A DNA stretch of 64,000 nucleotides, taken from Leeuwenhoekiella sp. MAR_2009_132 (GTDB lineage: Bacteria; Bacteroidota; Bacteroidia; Flavobacteriales; Flavobacteriaceae). The notes under the pieces were generated by a model that was not told the origin of the DNA, did no database searches, and was given only the letters and a program-made list of their open reading frames with translations. Location: assembly GCF_000687915.1 (NCBI RefSeq), contig NZ_JHZY01000002.1, forward strand, positions 1,798,001 to 1,862,000. The letters are read 5' to 3'. Positions 44,669 through 55,300 of this stretch are shown here, in pieces (the stretch's first letter is position 1; each line of letters begins with the position of its first letter). A program made the translations under genes and the position numbers.

Positions 44669-45926
44669 CTACTCCCTCTTTTAAAAAGCCTTTAACATCA
44701 TACACCACGGCGTTATCTGCTTTTAGGACTTCGATATCCAGACTTTCAAATTCGGTATGTCCTACCGCAAGAACAATAGCTTGAAAACGTTTATTTGGTA
44801 ACTCCTTTAAAAGTTCAAAACCGTATTCTTTTTTAACTAAATGCGCATCTGCCTGTGGGTCAAACACCGAAACATTTGCACCATATTCCTTTAAATCCTT
44901 TATAATATCTATTACGCGCGTATTGCGTACATCTGGGCAATTTTCTTTAAATGTAATTCCTAAAATAAGAATCTCGCTGTTTTTTAATTTGATATCCTTC
45001 TGAGCCATCAATTTGACAACCTGCGAAGCTACATAAGGCCCCATACTATCATTAAGCTTACGCCCCGCGAGTATAATTTCTGGGTGATACCCTACCTGCA
45101 TTGCTTTTTGAGCCAAATAATAGGGATCAACCCCTATACAATGACCACCTACAAGACCAGGCTTAAACGGAAGAAAATTCCATTTTGTACCGGCAGCTTC
45201 TAAAACCTCTTGCGTATCTATATTGAGAAGATTAAAAATTTTAGCAAGTTCATTTACAAATGCGATATTAATATCCCGTTGTGAGTTTTCAATAACCTTA
45301 GCAGCTTCTGCAACTTTAATAGAGGCTGCTTTAAAAGTACCTGCAGTAATGACCGAGGCATATAGCGCATCAATTTTACTGGCGATTTCTTCAGTAGAGC
45401 CCGAAGTTACCTTTCTTATTTTATCAACGGTATGAGTTTTATCACCGGGATTTATACGCTCTGGAGAATAACCTGCATAAAAATGCTCATTATATCTTAA
45501 GCCCGATATTTTCTCAAGTATTGGAATACAAATCTCTTCTGTTACACCAGGATAAACTGTAGATTCATAAATGACGATGTCATCTTCCTTTAAAAAAGTT
45601 GCGACAAGTTCGCTGGCTTTAATTAACGGGGTTAAATCTGGAGTGTTATTTTGATCAATTGGTGTAGGTACGGTAACTATAAATACAGAGACATTGGCAA
45701 GGTCATCTGGTGACGCGGTACAGTAAAGACCACATTCTTCAGTATTTGTTTGTTTTAAAACTGAAGTAAGCACGTACGCATCAAGTTCACCGGTATGATC
45801 ATAGCCGGTTTTTAAAGCTTCGATACGTGATGTGTTTATATCAAAACCCACTACAGAATAACGGGTCGCAAACAAACGAGCTAATGGAAGCCCTACATAC
45901 CCCAACCCAATAATACCAAGTCTCAT
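44655..45926 (-). CDS. nucleotide sugar dehydrogenase (TviB/WbpA-like, UDP-HexNAc 6-dehydrogenase)
   Basis: This 423-residue enzyme oxidises C6 of a UDP-sugar twice with NAD+, forming a uronic acid. It has an N-terminal Rossmann motif [18 protein letters not shown] (residues 3-20), [16 protein letters not shown] near 119-134, [10 protein letters not shown] near 153-162 and the active-site cysteine in [16 protein letters not shown] near 257-272. The YESTVYPG block and the neighbouring WbpP/TviC-like epimerase favour UDP-GlcNAc as substrate, giving UDP-GlcNAcA. A UDP-ManNAc dehydrogenase (WecC) role is possible, since wecB is adjacent; the sequence alone does not settle this. Confidence 0.85.
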   Translation of the reverse strand: MRLGIIGLGYVGLPLARLFATRYSVVGFDINTSRIEALKTGYDHTGELDAYVLTSVLKQTNTEECGLYCTASPDDLANVSVFIVTVPTPIDQNNTPDLTPLIKASELVATFLKEDDIVIYESTVYPGVTEEICIPILEKISGLRYNEHFYAGYSPERINPGDKTHTVDKIRKVTSGSTEEIASKIDALYASVITAGTFKAASIKVAEAAKVIENSQRDINIAFVNELAKIFNLLNIDTQEVLEAAGTKWNFLPFKPGLVGGHCIGVDPYYLAQKAMQVGYHPEIILAGRKLNDSMGPYVASQVVKLMAQKDIKLKNSEILILGITFKENCPDVRNTRVIDIIKDLKEYGANVSVFDPQADAHLVKKEYGFELLKELPNKRFQAIVLAVGHTEFESLDIEVLKADNAVVYDVKGFLKEGVDGRL

Positions 45927-45932
45927 TATTCT

Positions 45933-46934
45933 TTATGATTTCAAATTTTTTATATACCATTCAACCGTTATGTCTAAGCCTTGTGCCAGACTGTACTCGG
46001 GATTATAACCAAATAAGTTGCGCGCTTTTGTAATAGAAGCAAGTGAGTGAGGTACATCTCCTGCACGTTCTGGTCCAAAAACAGGCTGTAAATCCTGTAT
46101 TGTAGTATCGTAATTGAGCAATCTGTGTTTTAATAAATTTACCAGTTCTATAAGAGAAGTCTGTGCCGCACAAGCCACATTATAAATCTCATTTAAAACA
46201 CAGTCGCTGGTTGCTGCCAAAGCTAGCAAATTTGCCTGAACGACATTCTCTATAAAGGTATAATCACGAGAAAATGATCCGTCACCATTAATTACAGGAG
46301 CTTGATGATTAATTAAAGCCTGAAGAAATTTTGGAATTACTGCAGCATATGAACCGTTTATGTCCTGCTTCGGACCAAAAACATTAAAGTATCTTAACCC
46401 AATGCTATTAAAATCATAGGTTCTCTTATAAACTGCGGCATATTTTTCATTACCTAGTTTCGTCAAGGCGTAAGGAGAAAGCGGCTCTCCAAATTCACTT
46501 TCTATCTTAGGCAATGCATTTGAACTTCCGTAGGTTGAAGAGCTAGCTGCATAAACAAAGTTTTTTACTTTAGCTTTTCGTGCGGCATCAATAACATTTA
46601 AAAAACCTGTACTATTTACTGCGTGTGTAAGTAGAGGGTTTTCGATACTACGGGGAACAGATCCCAACGCAGCCTGATGGCTTACAAAATCACAATCTGC
46701 AGTTGCAGCAAGACACGTTTCATAATCTCTTATATCTCCTTCAATCAATTCAAACAATGGATTTTGTTTAAATTCTAAAATGTTTTCTAGCTTTCCTGTT
46801 GAAAAGTTATCGAGACACCGCACGCGTGCACCCAAATTGAGAAGGGTTTCTACTAAATGAGAACCAATAAATCCTGCACCGCCAGTTACCAGGACCAACT
46901 TATCTTCAAAATTAAAAACGTCTGAATAGATCAT
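45933..46934 (-). CDS. UDP-N-acetylglucosamine 4-epimerase-like SDR enzyme (WbpP/TviC type)
   Basis: From ATG 46934 the protein has 333 residues. It contains KLVLVTGGAGFIGSHLVETL near 11-30, CLDNFSTGKLENI near 37-49, HQAALGSVPRSI near 82-93, the SSTYGSS block and catalytic YALTKLGNEKYA near 151-162. This pattern fits WbpP/TviC enzymes, which epimerise UDP-GlcNAc(A) to UDP-GalNAc(A). A longer frame from ATG 46997 is less likely, because a -7 box at 46986-46993 would lie inside it. It is the first gene of the seven-gene nucleotide-sugar operon and divergent from dps. Confidence 0.85.
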   Translation of the reverse strand: MIYSDVFNFEDKLVLVTGGAGFIGSHLVETLLNLGARVRCLDNFSTGKLENILEFKQNPLFELIEGDIRDYETCLAATADCDFVSHQAALGSVPRSIENPLLTHAVNSTGFLNVIDAARKAKVKNFVYAASSSTYGSSNALPKIESEFGEPLSPYALTKLGNEKYAAVYKRTYDFNSIGLRYFNVFGPKQDINGSYAAVIPKFLQALINHQAPVINGDGSFSRDYTFIENVVQANLLALAATSDCVLNEIYNVACAAQTSLIELVNLLKHRLLNYDTTIQDLQPVFGPERAGDVPHSLASITKARNLFGYNPEYSLAQGLDITVEWYIKNLKS

Positions 46935-46985
46935 AAGGGGGATGATTTTGTCATCTACGAATATAGACTTTGTCCAGCCTATATT

Positions 46986-46993
46986 CAAACTTA
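46986..46993 (-). promoter_or_regulatory. -7 promoter box of the nucleotide-sugar operon
   Basis: On the minus strand this reads TAAGTTTG, an exact TAnnTTTG match, 51 bases before the chosen ATG at 46934. No -33 element is found at normal spacing. Confidence 0.45.
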
Positions 46994-47113
46994 ACATTTA
47001 TTAACATAAGGTTGTAGTTACCAATTACTTGGGAAGATTTAACATATTTATCCTGACGTCGTTAAATTTATATTAAACGGTAACTACTGCTATTTTATAG
47101 GGGTTAACAATGG

Positions 47114-47121
47114 TAAATTTG
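47114..47121 (+). promoter_or_regulatory. -7 promoter box of dps
   Basis: TAAATTTG is an exact -7 match 25 bases before the dps ATG. The -33 region lacks a TTG, which may indicate activator dependence (inference). The rest of this 150-base divergent gap shows no other clear motif. Confidence 0.5.
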
Positions 47122-47146
47122 ACTGAAACAAAAAATACATAATACT

Positions 47147-47638
47147 ATGAATTATCTCAATCTAGATACAGCTAAAACGAAAAAAACCGTTAATGAGTTA
47201 AACATATTACTCGCTGATTATCACCTATATTACCAGAAATTAAGAAATTTTCATTGGAATATTATTGGTGAAAATTTCTTTGATCTGCATATTAAATTTG
47301 AAGAAATGTATAACGATACATTAATAAAAATTGATGAAGTTGCTGAGCGCATTCTTACGCTAAGATTTCAACCGGTAAGCAATTTGAGCGATTATATTAA
47401 AATGTCTGAAATTAAAGAATCGCCGAGTGAAATTAAGGATAGTGAAATGATTGAAGTTTTACTCGAAGACCACGGCACTTTACTTGTTCAAATGCGCAAA
47501 ACTGTCGAAACTGCAGATGCCGGCGGTGATGAAGGAACTATAGACTTGTTAGGCGCCTACATTAGAGAATTGGAAAAAACAAGCTGGATGTTAGATACTT
47601 GGAAAATGAACAAAACTTCAAACCACAAAAAATCGTAA
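47147..47638 (+). CDS. dps: Dps-family ferritin-like DNA protection protein
   Basis: The 163-residue four-helix protein oxidises and stores iron and protects DNA under starvation or peroxide stress. Ferroxidase-site residues at the dimer interface are seen in LRNFHWNIIGENFFDLHIKF (His near 36 and 48) and EEMYNDTLIKIDEVAERI (Glu and Asp near 53-64). Length is typical for a dodecameric Dps. It heads a small operon: an MscS channel follows after 27 bases, then a lipoprotein. This links iron/oxidative stress with osmotic stress. Confidence 0.92.
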   Translation: MNYLNLDTAKTKKTVNELNILLADYHLYYQKLRNFHWNIIGENFFDLHIKFEEMYNDTLIKIDEVAERILTLRFQPVSNLSDYIKMSEIKESPSEIKDSEMIEVLLEDHGTLLVQMRKTVETADAGGDEGTIDLLGAYIRELEKTSWMLDTWKMNKTSNHKKS

Positions 47639-47665
47639 ATTATTAAACAACACTAAAAACACTAT

Positions 47666-48613
47666 ATGTATATTTTACAAGAAGCAGGTGACAAGGATTG
47701 GGTATTTGCCGGATTTGATTTTCATAAACTAGTAGATAAATTACAGGGATGGGGTGAGAGCTTTATTTTAAGACTTCCTAATTTTGTAATAGCCGTTTTG
47801 GTTTTTATCGCCTTTTGGATTCTTGCTAAATATGTTTCAAAATTTGTGCGCAGAATCTTAATGCGCACAGTTAAGCAAGATTCTATACGCGTAATGGCGG
47901 GTAAAACTTCTTTTGCGGTTACTGTTCTTGTAGGCTTCTTTGTTGCATTAGGTATAATGGATCTGGATAAAGTTCTTACCTCTGTACTGGCCGGTGCCGG
48001 TGTTGTAGGTCTTGCCATAGGTCTAGCCTTACAGGGAACGCTTAACAATACATTTAGTGGTGTTATACTTAGCTTTATGCCCAGACTACAACTGGGTGAT
48101 TGGGTAGAATCTAACGATTATTCAGGATTCGTAGATGAGATTACCTTACGTAATGTCACACTAAAGCAGTCTGACAATAATTATGTTATTATACCTAACT
48201 CTAACATCGTTGATTCTCCTTTTAAAAACTGGAGTCAGACTGCACGATCACGTGTTTTTATAAATTGTGGTGTGGGTTATGAGTCTGATCTAGAGCAAGT
48301 AAAAAAATTAACCTTAGAGACGTTAGCAGCAGAATTTGAGCAATCTCCCGGCGAGGAAATAGAATTTTTCTATGAAGAGTTTGGAGACAGTTCTATAAAC
48401 TTTGTTGCGCGTTTTTGGTTTCCTGTTACTAAGCGTAGAGATATGCTGGTAGCACAGGATAGAGCTATTATTGCCATTAAAAAAGCGTTTGATGCTAATG
48501 ATATTAATATACCATTCCCAATACGTACATTAGATTTTGGTAAAAATAAATTTAGGTCTGAAACTATAAACATTTCAAACGCTAATGGTTCAGATTTTAG
48601 CCAGGAAAGCTAA
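47666..48613 (+). CDS. mechanosensitive channel of the MscS family
   Basis: The 315-residue inner-membrane channel opens under membrane tension to release solutes. Three membrane helices are visible (about 36-56, 80-99, 104-128). The pore helix has the Gly/Ala-rich VLAGAGVVGLAIGLALQGTLNN, a textbook MscS TM3. The beta-domain (LQLGDWVESNDYSGFVDEI) and the alpha/beta C-terminal domain (about 195-290) are complete, unlike the shorter MscS-like protein at 22311-22934. The stop and next start overlap as TAATG. Confidence 0.93.
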   Translation: MYILQEAGDKDWVFAGFDFHKLVDKLQGWGESFILRLPNFVIAVLVFIAFWILAKYVSKFVRRILMRTVKQDSIRVMAGKTSFAVTVLVGFFVALGIMDLDKVLTSVLAGAGVVGLAIGLALQGTLNNTFSGVILSFMPRLQLGDWVESNDYSGFVDEITLRNVTLKQSDNNYVIIPNSNIVDSPFKNWSQTARSRVFINCGVGYESDLEQVKKLTLETLAAEFEQSPGEEIEFFYEEFGDSSINFVARFWFPVTKRRDMLVAQDRAIIAIKKAFDANDINIPFPIRTLDFGKNKFRSETINISNANGSDFSQES

Positions 48614-49482
48614 TGATCAATATCAAGTATATACTCGTAACTTTATTATTGGTAAGCTTTACTAGTTGCCAAAATTATGGCGAGTTAACTAAAATAGGTA
48701 GTCTCACCCGAGATCTTGCTGAGGTTTCGGGTATTGCTACATTTAGCAATGATTCACTTATTTATGCTATCGCAGATCACGGAAATCCTAATAGTATTTA
48801 TGGCATTACTAAAACCGGTGAAATTAGACGTGAAATCGTAATTAAAAATGCACCTAATGAAGATTGGGAAGATTTAGCTACAGATTATGCTGGTAACCTC
48901 TATATCTCAGATACAGGCAATAATGAAAATGACCGTAAAGATCAATTCATTTACATTCTAGACAACTTTAAAAATTCAATAAAAAATTCTGATACACTTA
49001 GTGCATCTAAAATTGTTTTCACACTTTCTGATCAGAAAGAATACCCACCTAATTTAAGAGACCTTAATTTTGATATTGAAGCGCTTATTTATAAAGATGC
49101 TTATCTCTATATGTTCACCCGTAATAGAAGTCGCAATTTTGATGGTATTACTAAATTATATAAGTTACCGGCACGAGAAGGCGCCTATGAGGCTCAACTT
49201 ATAGCAAAATACACCGTTTGTGATAATTTAGAAACCTGCGCAATTACAGGAGCTGCTTTATCTCCTAATGGAAAAACCCTGATTCTTTTAACATCAAGTA
49301 AAGTGATTAAATTTTCAGGATTTAAGAATGATAATTTTTTCTCCGGCTACGTGGAATCTATTCCCTTCGGAAATACTTCAAGAAAAGAAGGTGTTACGTT
49401 TAAAAATGATTCTACGCTATATGTAGTTGATGAGATAAGAGCTCAAACGGGTGGAAATCTATATGAATTTAATTTATATTAG
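48613..49482 (+). CDS. lipoprotein with predicted beta-propeller (SdiA-regulated-like)
   Basis: This 289-residue lipoprotein (lipobox SFTSC, Cys19) shows repeated propeller-like strands: VSGIATFSNDSLIYAIADHG near 35-54, WEDLATDYAGNLYISDTGNN near 75-94, IEALIYKDAYLYMFTRNR and KEGVTFKNDSTLYVVDE. The pattern resembles the SdiA-regulated/NHL-type propellers. No catalytic motif is visible, so a binding role in the envelope is likely. It is translationally coupled to the MscS gene. Confidence 0.75.
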   Translation: MINIKYILVTLLLVSFTSCQNYGELTKIGSLTRDLAEVSGIATFSNDSLIYAIADHGNPNSIYGITKTGEIRREIVIKNAPNEDWEDLATDYAGNLYISDTGNNENDRKDQFIYILDNFKNSIKNSDTLSASKIVFTLSDQKEYPPNLRDLNFDIEALIYKDAYLYMFTRNRSRNFDGITKLYKLPAREGAYEAQLIAKYTVCDNLETCAITGAALSPNGKTLILLTSSKVIKFSGFKNDNFFSGYVESIPFGNTSRKEGVTFKNDSTLYVVDEIRAQTGGNLYEFNLY

Positions 49483-49574
49483 ATTTCAAATTTCAGTTTA
49501 AGTTGAATTAGCACTTACAACAATCTTCTTTCAATTCCGTTTTATAGTATTTTAGCACAAAAGCATGCTATACT

Positions 49575-50717
49575 ATGACTCCTGAGCAAATAGAATCTTT
49601 AAAGGCTGAAAATGAAAAACTAAAATCCATACTTGGTGAGCAAGAGAAACGAAAGAAAAAACGCCGAAGTCTGGGCTGGAATTTTCTGAAAAGATCTTCC
49701 GGTTACGTACTGGGTTCCCAGCTTAAACAAAGTATAGAACGTTTTCTCGAGGAGATGGCAGAACAGCAACGCGTCTCTAGAGATACGCTTTCAGACTTAC
49801 TAACAAGCATAATAATACGGCTTACTCGTGTAGGTTTTTTGCTGGTAATTACAGCAATTCTCCCTTCTATTCTTCTTATTTTTCAAACTTATTACCTTGC
49901 CAAACAAAACACGCTAATTACAGGACAAAGCGAAATGTTTAGACAGCAAAATAACCGTCTTGATCAACAAACTTATTTACAGGAAGCAGACCGTCGTGGA
50001 CAAACGCTTTTGTTAATGGATAATATGCTGAAAGAAATTAATGATGAAGTTGCTCGTGACCCACAGAATAAGTTGAATGATGCCACGGCCGGCAGATTAA
50101 TTGCTTTGAGTAAAATATTAAAACCTTATCGCTATCTCGAAAATGACAGTTTAACCAAAAACATTGTAAGCCCAGAACGCGGCTATCTGTTAATCTCACT
50201 TCTCGAAACAGGAATAAATTTAAGAAATAGCGCCAGATCACGAGCTAATGGAATTCTACTTGAGCGACTCGATTTTACCTATTCTGAATTGCGTAATATC
50301 GCACTTAAGAAGGCAGATTTAATTGAAATAGACCTTTCTTTTGCAGATTTGAGAAACTCAAGTTTTAACGGTACAGATTTTGAAAAAGCAACGCTGCACA
50401 AGGCTGCAATGTCTGACACAGACTTAAGTTATGTAAGTTTTAAAAATGCAGATTTGAGTAATTCAGATTTACAAAATGCTATATTGGACCACGGCAATCT
50501 TCAAAAAGCAAATCTGGCCACAACAGATTTACGTAACGTAAGTCTTTCTAAAACCACTTTGAAAGGCGCCGATTTTACAAATGCACGTGTGCACAAAACA
50601 TTTGAAAGAGATGCGAAAATGCAATTGAATGAAGACCAAAGTTCCTGGCTTTTTAATACTTACAAGGTTGAAGAAGTAGATGATGACCATTATCAATTAC
50701 TTCCTATAAGAAACTAA
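49575..50717 (+). CDS. membrane-anchored pentapeptide-repeat protein
   Basis: The 380-residue protein starts with a charged coiled coil (about 1-30) and an amphipathic basic region. It has one strong membrane helix (about 83-108, VGFLLVITAILPSILLIFQ), then a second helical stretch (about 110-165) rich in Gln. About 16 pentapeptide units of the A(D/N)LXX type follow between residues 225 and 340 (for example ADLRN, TDLSY, ADLSN, ANLAT, ADFTN), forming a right-handed quadrilateral helix. Its role is unknown. It has its own gap of 92 bases upstream and a two-way terminator after it. Confidence 0.8.
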   Translation: MTPEQIESLKAENEKLKSILGEQEKRKKKRRSLGWNFLKRSSGYVLGSQLKQSIERFLEEMAEQQRVSRDTLSDLLTSIIIRLTRVGFLLVITAILPSILLIFQTYYLAKQNTLITGQSEMFRQQNNRLDQQTYLQEADRRGQTLLLMDNMLKEINDEVARDPQNKLNDATAGRLIALSKILKPYRYLENDSLTKNIVSPERGYLLISLLETGINLRNSARSRANGILLERLDFTYSELRNIALKKADLIEIDLSFADLRNSSFNGTDFEKATLHKAAMSDTDLSYVSFKNADLSNSDLQNAILDHGNLQKANLATTDLRNVSLSKTTLKGADFTNARVHKTFERDAKMQLNEDQSSWLFNTYKVEEVDDDHYQLLPIRN

Positions 50718-50751
50718 AAAAGAGCGTATTCTAGGGAATACACTCTTTTTT
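50716..50751. terminator. bidirectional intrinsic terminator
   Basis: AAAAAAGAG-c-GTATTC (50716-50731) pairs with GAATAC-a-CTCTTTTTT (50736-50751), with one mismatch and a TAGG loop. It lies between convergent genes, with A- and T-tracts on the two sides. Confidence 0.85.
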
Positions 50752-50769
50752 AAGTCTTGAATTTTAATA

Positions 50770-52332
50770 TTATTTTTTCTTTAAAAGTTTCAGCTGAAAT
50801 AAATCTTTACGACGGTCATTAAGATTGTGCACGCTTCCAAATTGATTCAATTCTTTTAGTAAATCTAGATCTACATCTGCAACAAGAATCATTTCTGCAT
50901 TAGGTGTAGCTTCTGCTTTTACCCCATTAGTAGGAAACTGAAAATCGCAAGGAGTAAGTACCATACTTTGTGCGAACTGCATATCCATATTATGTACTTT
51001 AGGTATATTACCTACGCTACCTGCAATCGCAACATAGCATTCGTTCTCAATCGCTCGTGCCTGTGCGCAATGACGTACCCGGCTGTATCCGTTTTGGGTA
51101 TCTGTAAGAAAAGGAACAAAAAGAATATCCATTCCTTCATCTGCAAGAATTCTACTCAATTCAGGGAACTCAACATCATAACAAATTAGTATTCCTATTT
51201 TACCACAGTCTGTATTAAATGTTTTTAAAGCATCACCACCAGTCATACCCCAAACTTTAGCCTCATCTGGTGTAACGTGGAGTTTGTAAAATTTCTCAAC
51301 AGTACCATCGCGCTTGCATAAGAAGCCTACATTGTATAGCGTACCATTTTCTATATACGGCATACTACCGGTAATAATATTTATGTTATAACTCACAGAA
51401 AGTTCAGAAAAACGATCGCGTATGCGCTCTGTGTACTTTGCCAACTCACGTATCGCATCGGGTTCAGAAAGATGGTTGTATGCGGCCATAAGCGGCGCAT
51501 TAAAAAACTCTGGGAACAATGCAAAATCTGAGCGATAACCCGAAATAGTATCTATAAAATACTCTGCCTGCTCAATAAGCTCTTCAAAGTTTTTATAGGT
51601 ACGCATTTGCCATTGCACCAGACCTAACCGCACTACTGTTTTAATAGCATTCGGTTTTTTTATGGGCTTTTGATAGTAAATATTATCCCATTCAAGCAAA
51701 GCTGCATAATCTTTAGACTGCCTGTCCCCTTCCAGGTAATTCGTAATTATTCGTTTTACGTGAAAATCATTACTCAATTGAAAATCAAGCACGGGATCAT
51801 TAATTTCCCGCGTGCGTACTTTTTCTATGTATTGTTTGGGGGTAAGGTCTTTTGCATACTGATGGTAATTAGGCAATCTACCTCCAAAAACGATACGTTC
51901 CAGATTCAGGTTTTCGCACAATTCTTTACGGTAATCATAAAGTCTGCGACCTATACGCATCCCTCTGTACTGGTGTGCAATAAATATGTCTATACCATAA
52001 AGTACATTTCCTTTAGGTGTGTGTGTACTAAAGGATTCGTTGCCTGTAATCTGGGCGTAGGTATGCGAGTCTTTAAACTTCTCATAATCAACAATAATTG
52101 ACAATGCACACCCGGCAATCTCGCCATTTACTTTAACTACAACCTGACCTTCCGGAAAAATGGATATTAGTTTTTGCAATTCTTTCTTCTTCCAGTAAGG
52201 GTCTGGTATATTAGGATATACCGCAATCATTATTTCCTTTAGTTCTTCAAAATCTTTCAATTTTAAATACTCAAGGTTAATCGTATCTACGCGATCTGGC
52301 TTATCCACGTTATCTATATCAATATTTTCCAT
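50770..52332 (-). CDS. fused GNAT N-acetyltransferase and carbon-nitrogen hydrolase
   Basis: The 520-residue protein has an N-terminal GNAT domain (about 20-190; acetyl-CoA loop HQYRGMRIGRRLYDYRKEL) and a C-terminal nitrilase-superfamily domain (about 228-515). The hydrolase triad is complete: Glu in LFPEFFNAPL near 280, Lys in FYKLHVTPDEAK near 354, and Cys in ILICYDVEFPE near 388. The fusion is known in Bacteroidota but the substrate is not. By analogy with nitrilase-family amidases it may deamidate or repair a metabolite that the GNAT domain also handles (inference). The downstream terminator is two-way. Confidence 0.9.
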   Translation of the reverse strand: MENIDIDNVDKPDRVDTINLEYLKLKDFEELKEIMIAVYPNIPDPYWKKKELQKLISIFPEGQVVVKVNGEIAGCALSIIVDYEKFKDSHTYAQITGNESFSTHTPKGNVLYGIDIFIAHQYRGMRIGRRLYDYRKELCENLNLERIVFGGRLPNYHQYAKDLTPKQYIEKVRTREINDPVLDFQLSNDFHVKRIITNYLEGDRQSKDYAALLEWDNIYYQKPIKKPNAIKTVVRLGLVQWQMRTYKNFEELIEQAEYFIDTISGYRSDFALFPEFFNAPLMAAYNHLSEPDAIRELAKYTERIRDRFSELSVSYNINIITGSMPYIENGTLYNVGFLCKRDGTVEKFYKLHVTPDEAKVWGMTGGDALKTFNTDCGKIGILICYDVEFPELSRILADEGMDILFVPFLTDTQNGYSRVRHCAQARAIENECYVAIAGSVGNIPKVHNMDMQFAQSMVLTPCDFQFPTNGVKAEATPNAEMILVADVDLDLLKELNQFGSVHNLNDRRKDLFQLKLLKKK

Positions 52333-52365
52333 AATTAGTTATATGCCTTTCGGCGAAATTTTCAA

Positions 52366-55300
52366 TTAAAAATTAAATCCAAATCCAAAAGAAACCCGGA
52401 AGCCTTCTTCAGATCTAAAAAGATTAAAGGTACCACTTAACGCATCTGCGCTGTTTACCCAAAATCCTATACCATAGGAATCGTGCCAAATCTTAGAATT
52501 CATATCATATTCTGACCACACTCTACCTACATCATATCCTGCAAAGATGCCTACCTGTAGAGGTAAGAAACCGGTTTTAAACGTATCAAACGCATATCTT
52601 AAATCACCCGAAGCAGAAAATGAACGCTCGCCATTAAATCGCTGAAAACGATACCCACGCAATCCTGTATTTTGACCTAAAACCGCTGCCTGATAAAACT
52701 CTGTATTATCACCAAATCTAAATTGACCCCGCGCCGTAGATTTTAAGACCAATTTTCTATTTGCGCTTATCGCATTATAAAAACCAAGACTTGGATTTAA
52801 ATATGCAAAACGTCTACCTGTTTCGGTTAGACTGTTTGTCAGACCACCATTCAAAATAAAATCCATACCACGGGAAGGCGCAAGTGCATTATCTTTACTA
52901 TGGTACTCATAACTTGCGTCTAAAGTCGCAAAAATTTTACGTTCATCTTTTATGACCTCATCTACCGTATCTACAAATCTTAGCTCATTATCTGCAATTT
53001 CAACACCTTGAAATAATGCACGTACTGAAAAAGTACTACCATAGTCTGAATTTTTAAGTAATCCTACCGAAGCTTCCACCTGACTTAAACGCACCCGATT
53101 ATAATCAAGACCGAGTTCGTCATCAAAATTTTCAGTCTGATTGCCATAACCGAAGAAATTCAAAGCAAAGTTAGGAGTGGTATAACGCCCTCCTAAAATT
53201 AAGTTCCAGTTGTTTAGTATACCTGCAAACTCTCCTTCATAGCTCAAATCAAACCCGCTGGTTGCAAAAAAATACCCAGCTTTAAAACGGTGTTGTTGTG
53301 AAAAAGGATTTTGGTTAAATCCCTGAACCGTATACACATCAGATAAACCAAGGCTTATCCCGTTATCAGGATTGTATCCAAAAGCCGGTGTGATGATGTT
53401 TGTGCGTAAAATTTGCTTTTTATAATTGTAGGTATTGTAATCGTAAACGTCTGTGAGTCTAAAATTAGCACCACCTTTTTCTTCGATGGTATTGGGTAGA
53501 CTCTCGTGGTCATAAACCTTTAAATGCTTACCATTTTTAATGTTATACACATCATTATTTTGACCGCCTATAATTCTCATAAAAATAGGATCTCTGCCTG
53601 TCCCTACTACTTCAAAAACATCATCATCGTCAAGACCGTAAATCCATAATTGTTTAGTTTCACTAGTTAAATACGTACGATTCTTAATCAATTCTTCTTT
53701 TTTCCCATCTATAATTCTCCACACCTTTACGGTTGTCTGGTCATTCTCTCGTGTAATTTCAAAATAGTCATCTTTATCTGTACCGGTAACCATTTGCAAT
53801 TCTGCAAGAAAATCATAAAATGTATTTGCTATATCAACCAGATTATCGCGGCGTCCTTTAAGACTGGTTTTTATTTGATCTATAGATTTTCCAGAACGCA
53901 CTTCTGCAGGAAGATCATTAAAAGCATCTTCTATCACTGCATCTGTAATATGTTCTTTAATATATGCTGCCTCTGCAACCCATTCTGCGCGGTCTGTCTG
54001 TTGTGCTAGTGCTCTATCTAGTTTAACCCCTGCATTATTAAACCATTTTATATCATTAAGATTCTCATCATAGACCTGAAACTGGCGTGCTGCACCAAAA
54101 AGAGTACGTGCAATATCTAAAATAGCTCCATCAAAATTTGTAAAAACCTGATCCCGATCACGAGGAATAGGCACATAAACGTCTTTACCATTTTTGTCTT
54201 TAAATTCTGCCCAGCGCCACTGATCGTTATGGCGGTCCCAGTCACCTATAAGCATATCAAACATACGCGCACGTACGTAAGCCGGCTCGTCGATAATATT
54301 ATCTTCGTCACTGCGTAGTTTATTAAGAATATCATCTGTGCTCTCTATATCATCAGGGTAATTAAAAACAGCACCATCAAATTCTTCTGTAGGTCGCTCA
54401 ACAATCATATAAAGCTGATCGCCGTAATCTTCGTTATATTCCTTTAAAGCAGGTTGCTTAGGCACGTAAAACAGCCTGGGGTTTGTATTTAAAACATTAA
54501 CTGCACTACTTAAACGTGGTATTGCAAAAGCTCCGTAAGGATGTGCCGCTGTATAAAAATCCTGTATTAAAGATTCTGGTAATGTATTTGCTAAATCTTC
54601 TTCTACATCTGCGTTTTGTTTTAAAACAACCTTTTGTAAGAATTGAACGGCACTTTTCCGCAAAGCGCGCATATTGTATTCTTTACCACTTTTATCCTGA
54701 AGTCTTAACGAAATTGTCTGGTGACCACCACCTTGTCGTACGACTTTAAGACCGCCATATAATGTATCTAAAAGCGCTACAGGCGCAGTAACTTTTTTAC
54801 CATACACATCTCGATAATGCTCTCCCCAGATTTTATCAAAAACATCAGACTTATCTGTATCCTCCACATTATAAACCGAAGCCTGCACAGTTTTAGGAAA
54901 TTGAGTTGTTAAACCTGAATAATCATTTATTTCTGTAGGTGGAAAAACTTCTTTCTGAAAAATTAGCTCCAACTTTCCTGTATCTGCATTTGGACCAAAA
55001 AACCGAACCCAGGATGAGCCATCCTTAAATACCGTAAATACGGAAAAACCTTCATAGTCTGAACTAAACAAACCGTCATTACCTAAATATGCGTAAGACG
55101 ATTTAGAACCAGATCCTGAAACTATTTGACGCACCTCCTCGTGTTCTATATATTGAAGTCCGTGCTCATGACCTGAAGCAAATAAGAGTTTAGGACTGCT
55201 TTGGCTCAATACCCGAATCCTTTTCATCAATTCATTATACTTCTCATTAAAACGATCTTGCTTAGAAACCCCGCCCTGTGTGCGTATTTGTGTTACCAGA

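Noticed and set aside
49548..49577. Imperfect dyad around the start of the pentapeptide-repeat gene
   Set aside because: The arms are short with a bulge; A/T-rich DNA gives such matches by chance.
51670..52101. 143-residue open frame on the plus strand
   Set aside because: It lies entirely opposite the GNAT/nitrilase gene, has shadow-type composition and no recognisable domain or promoter.
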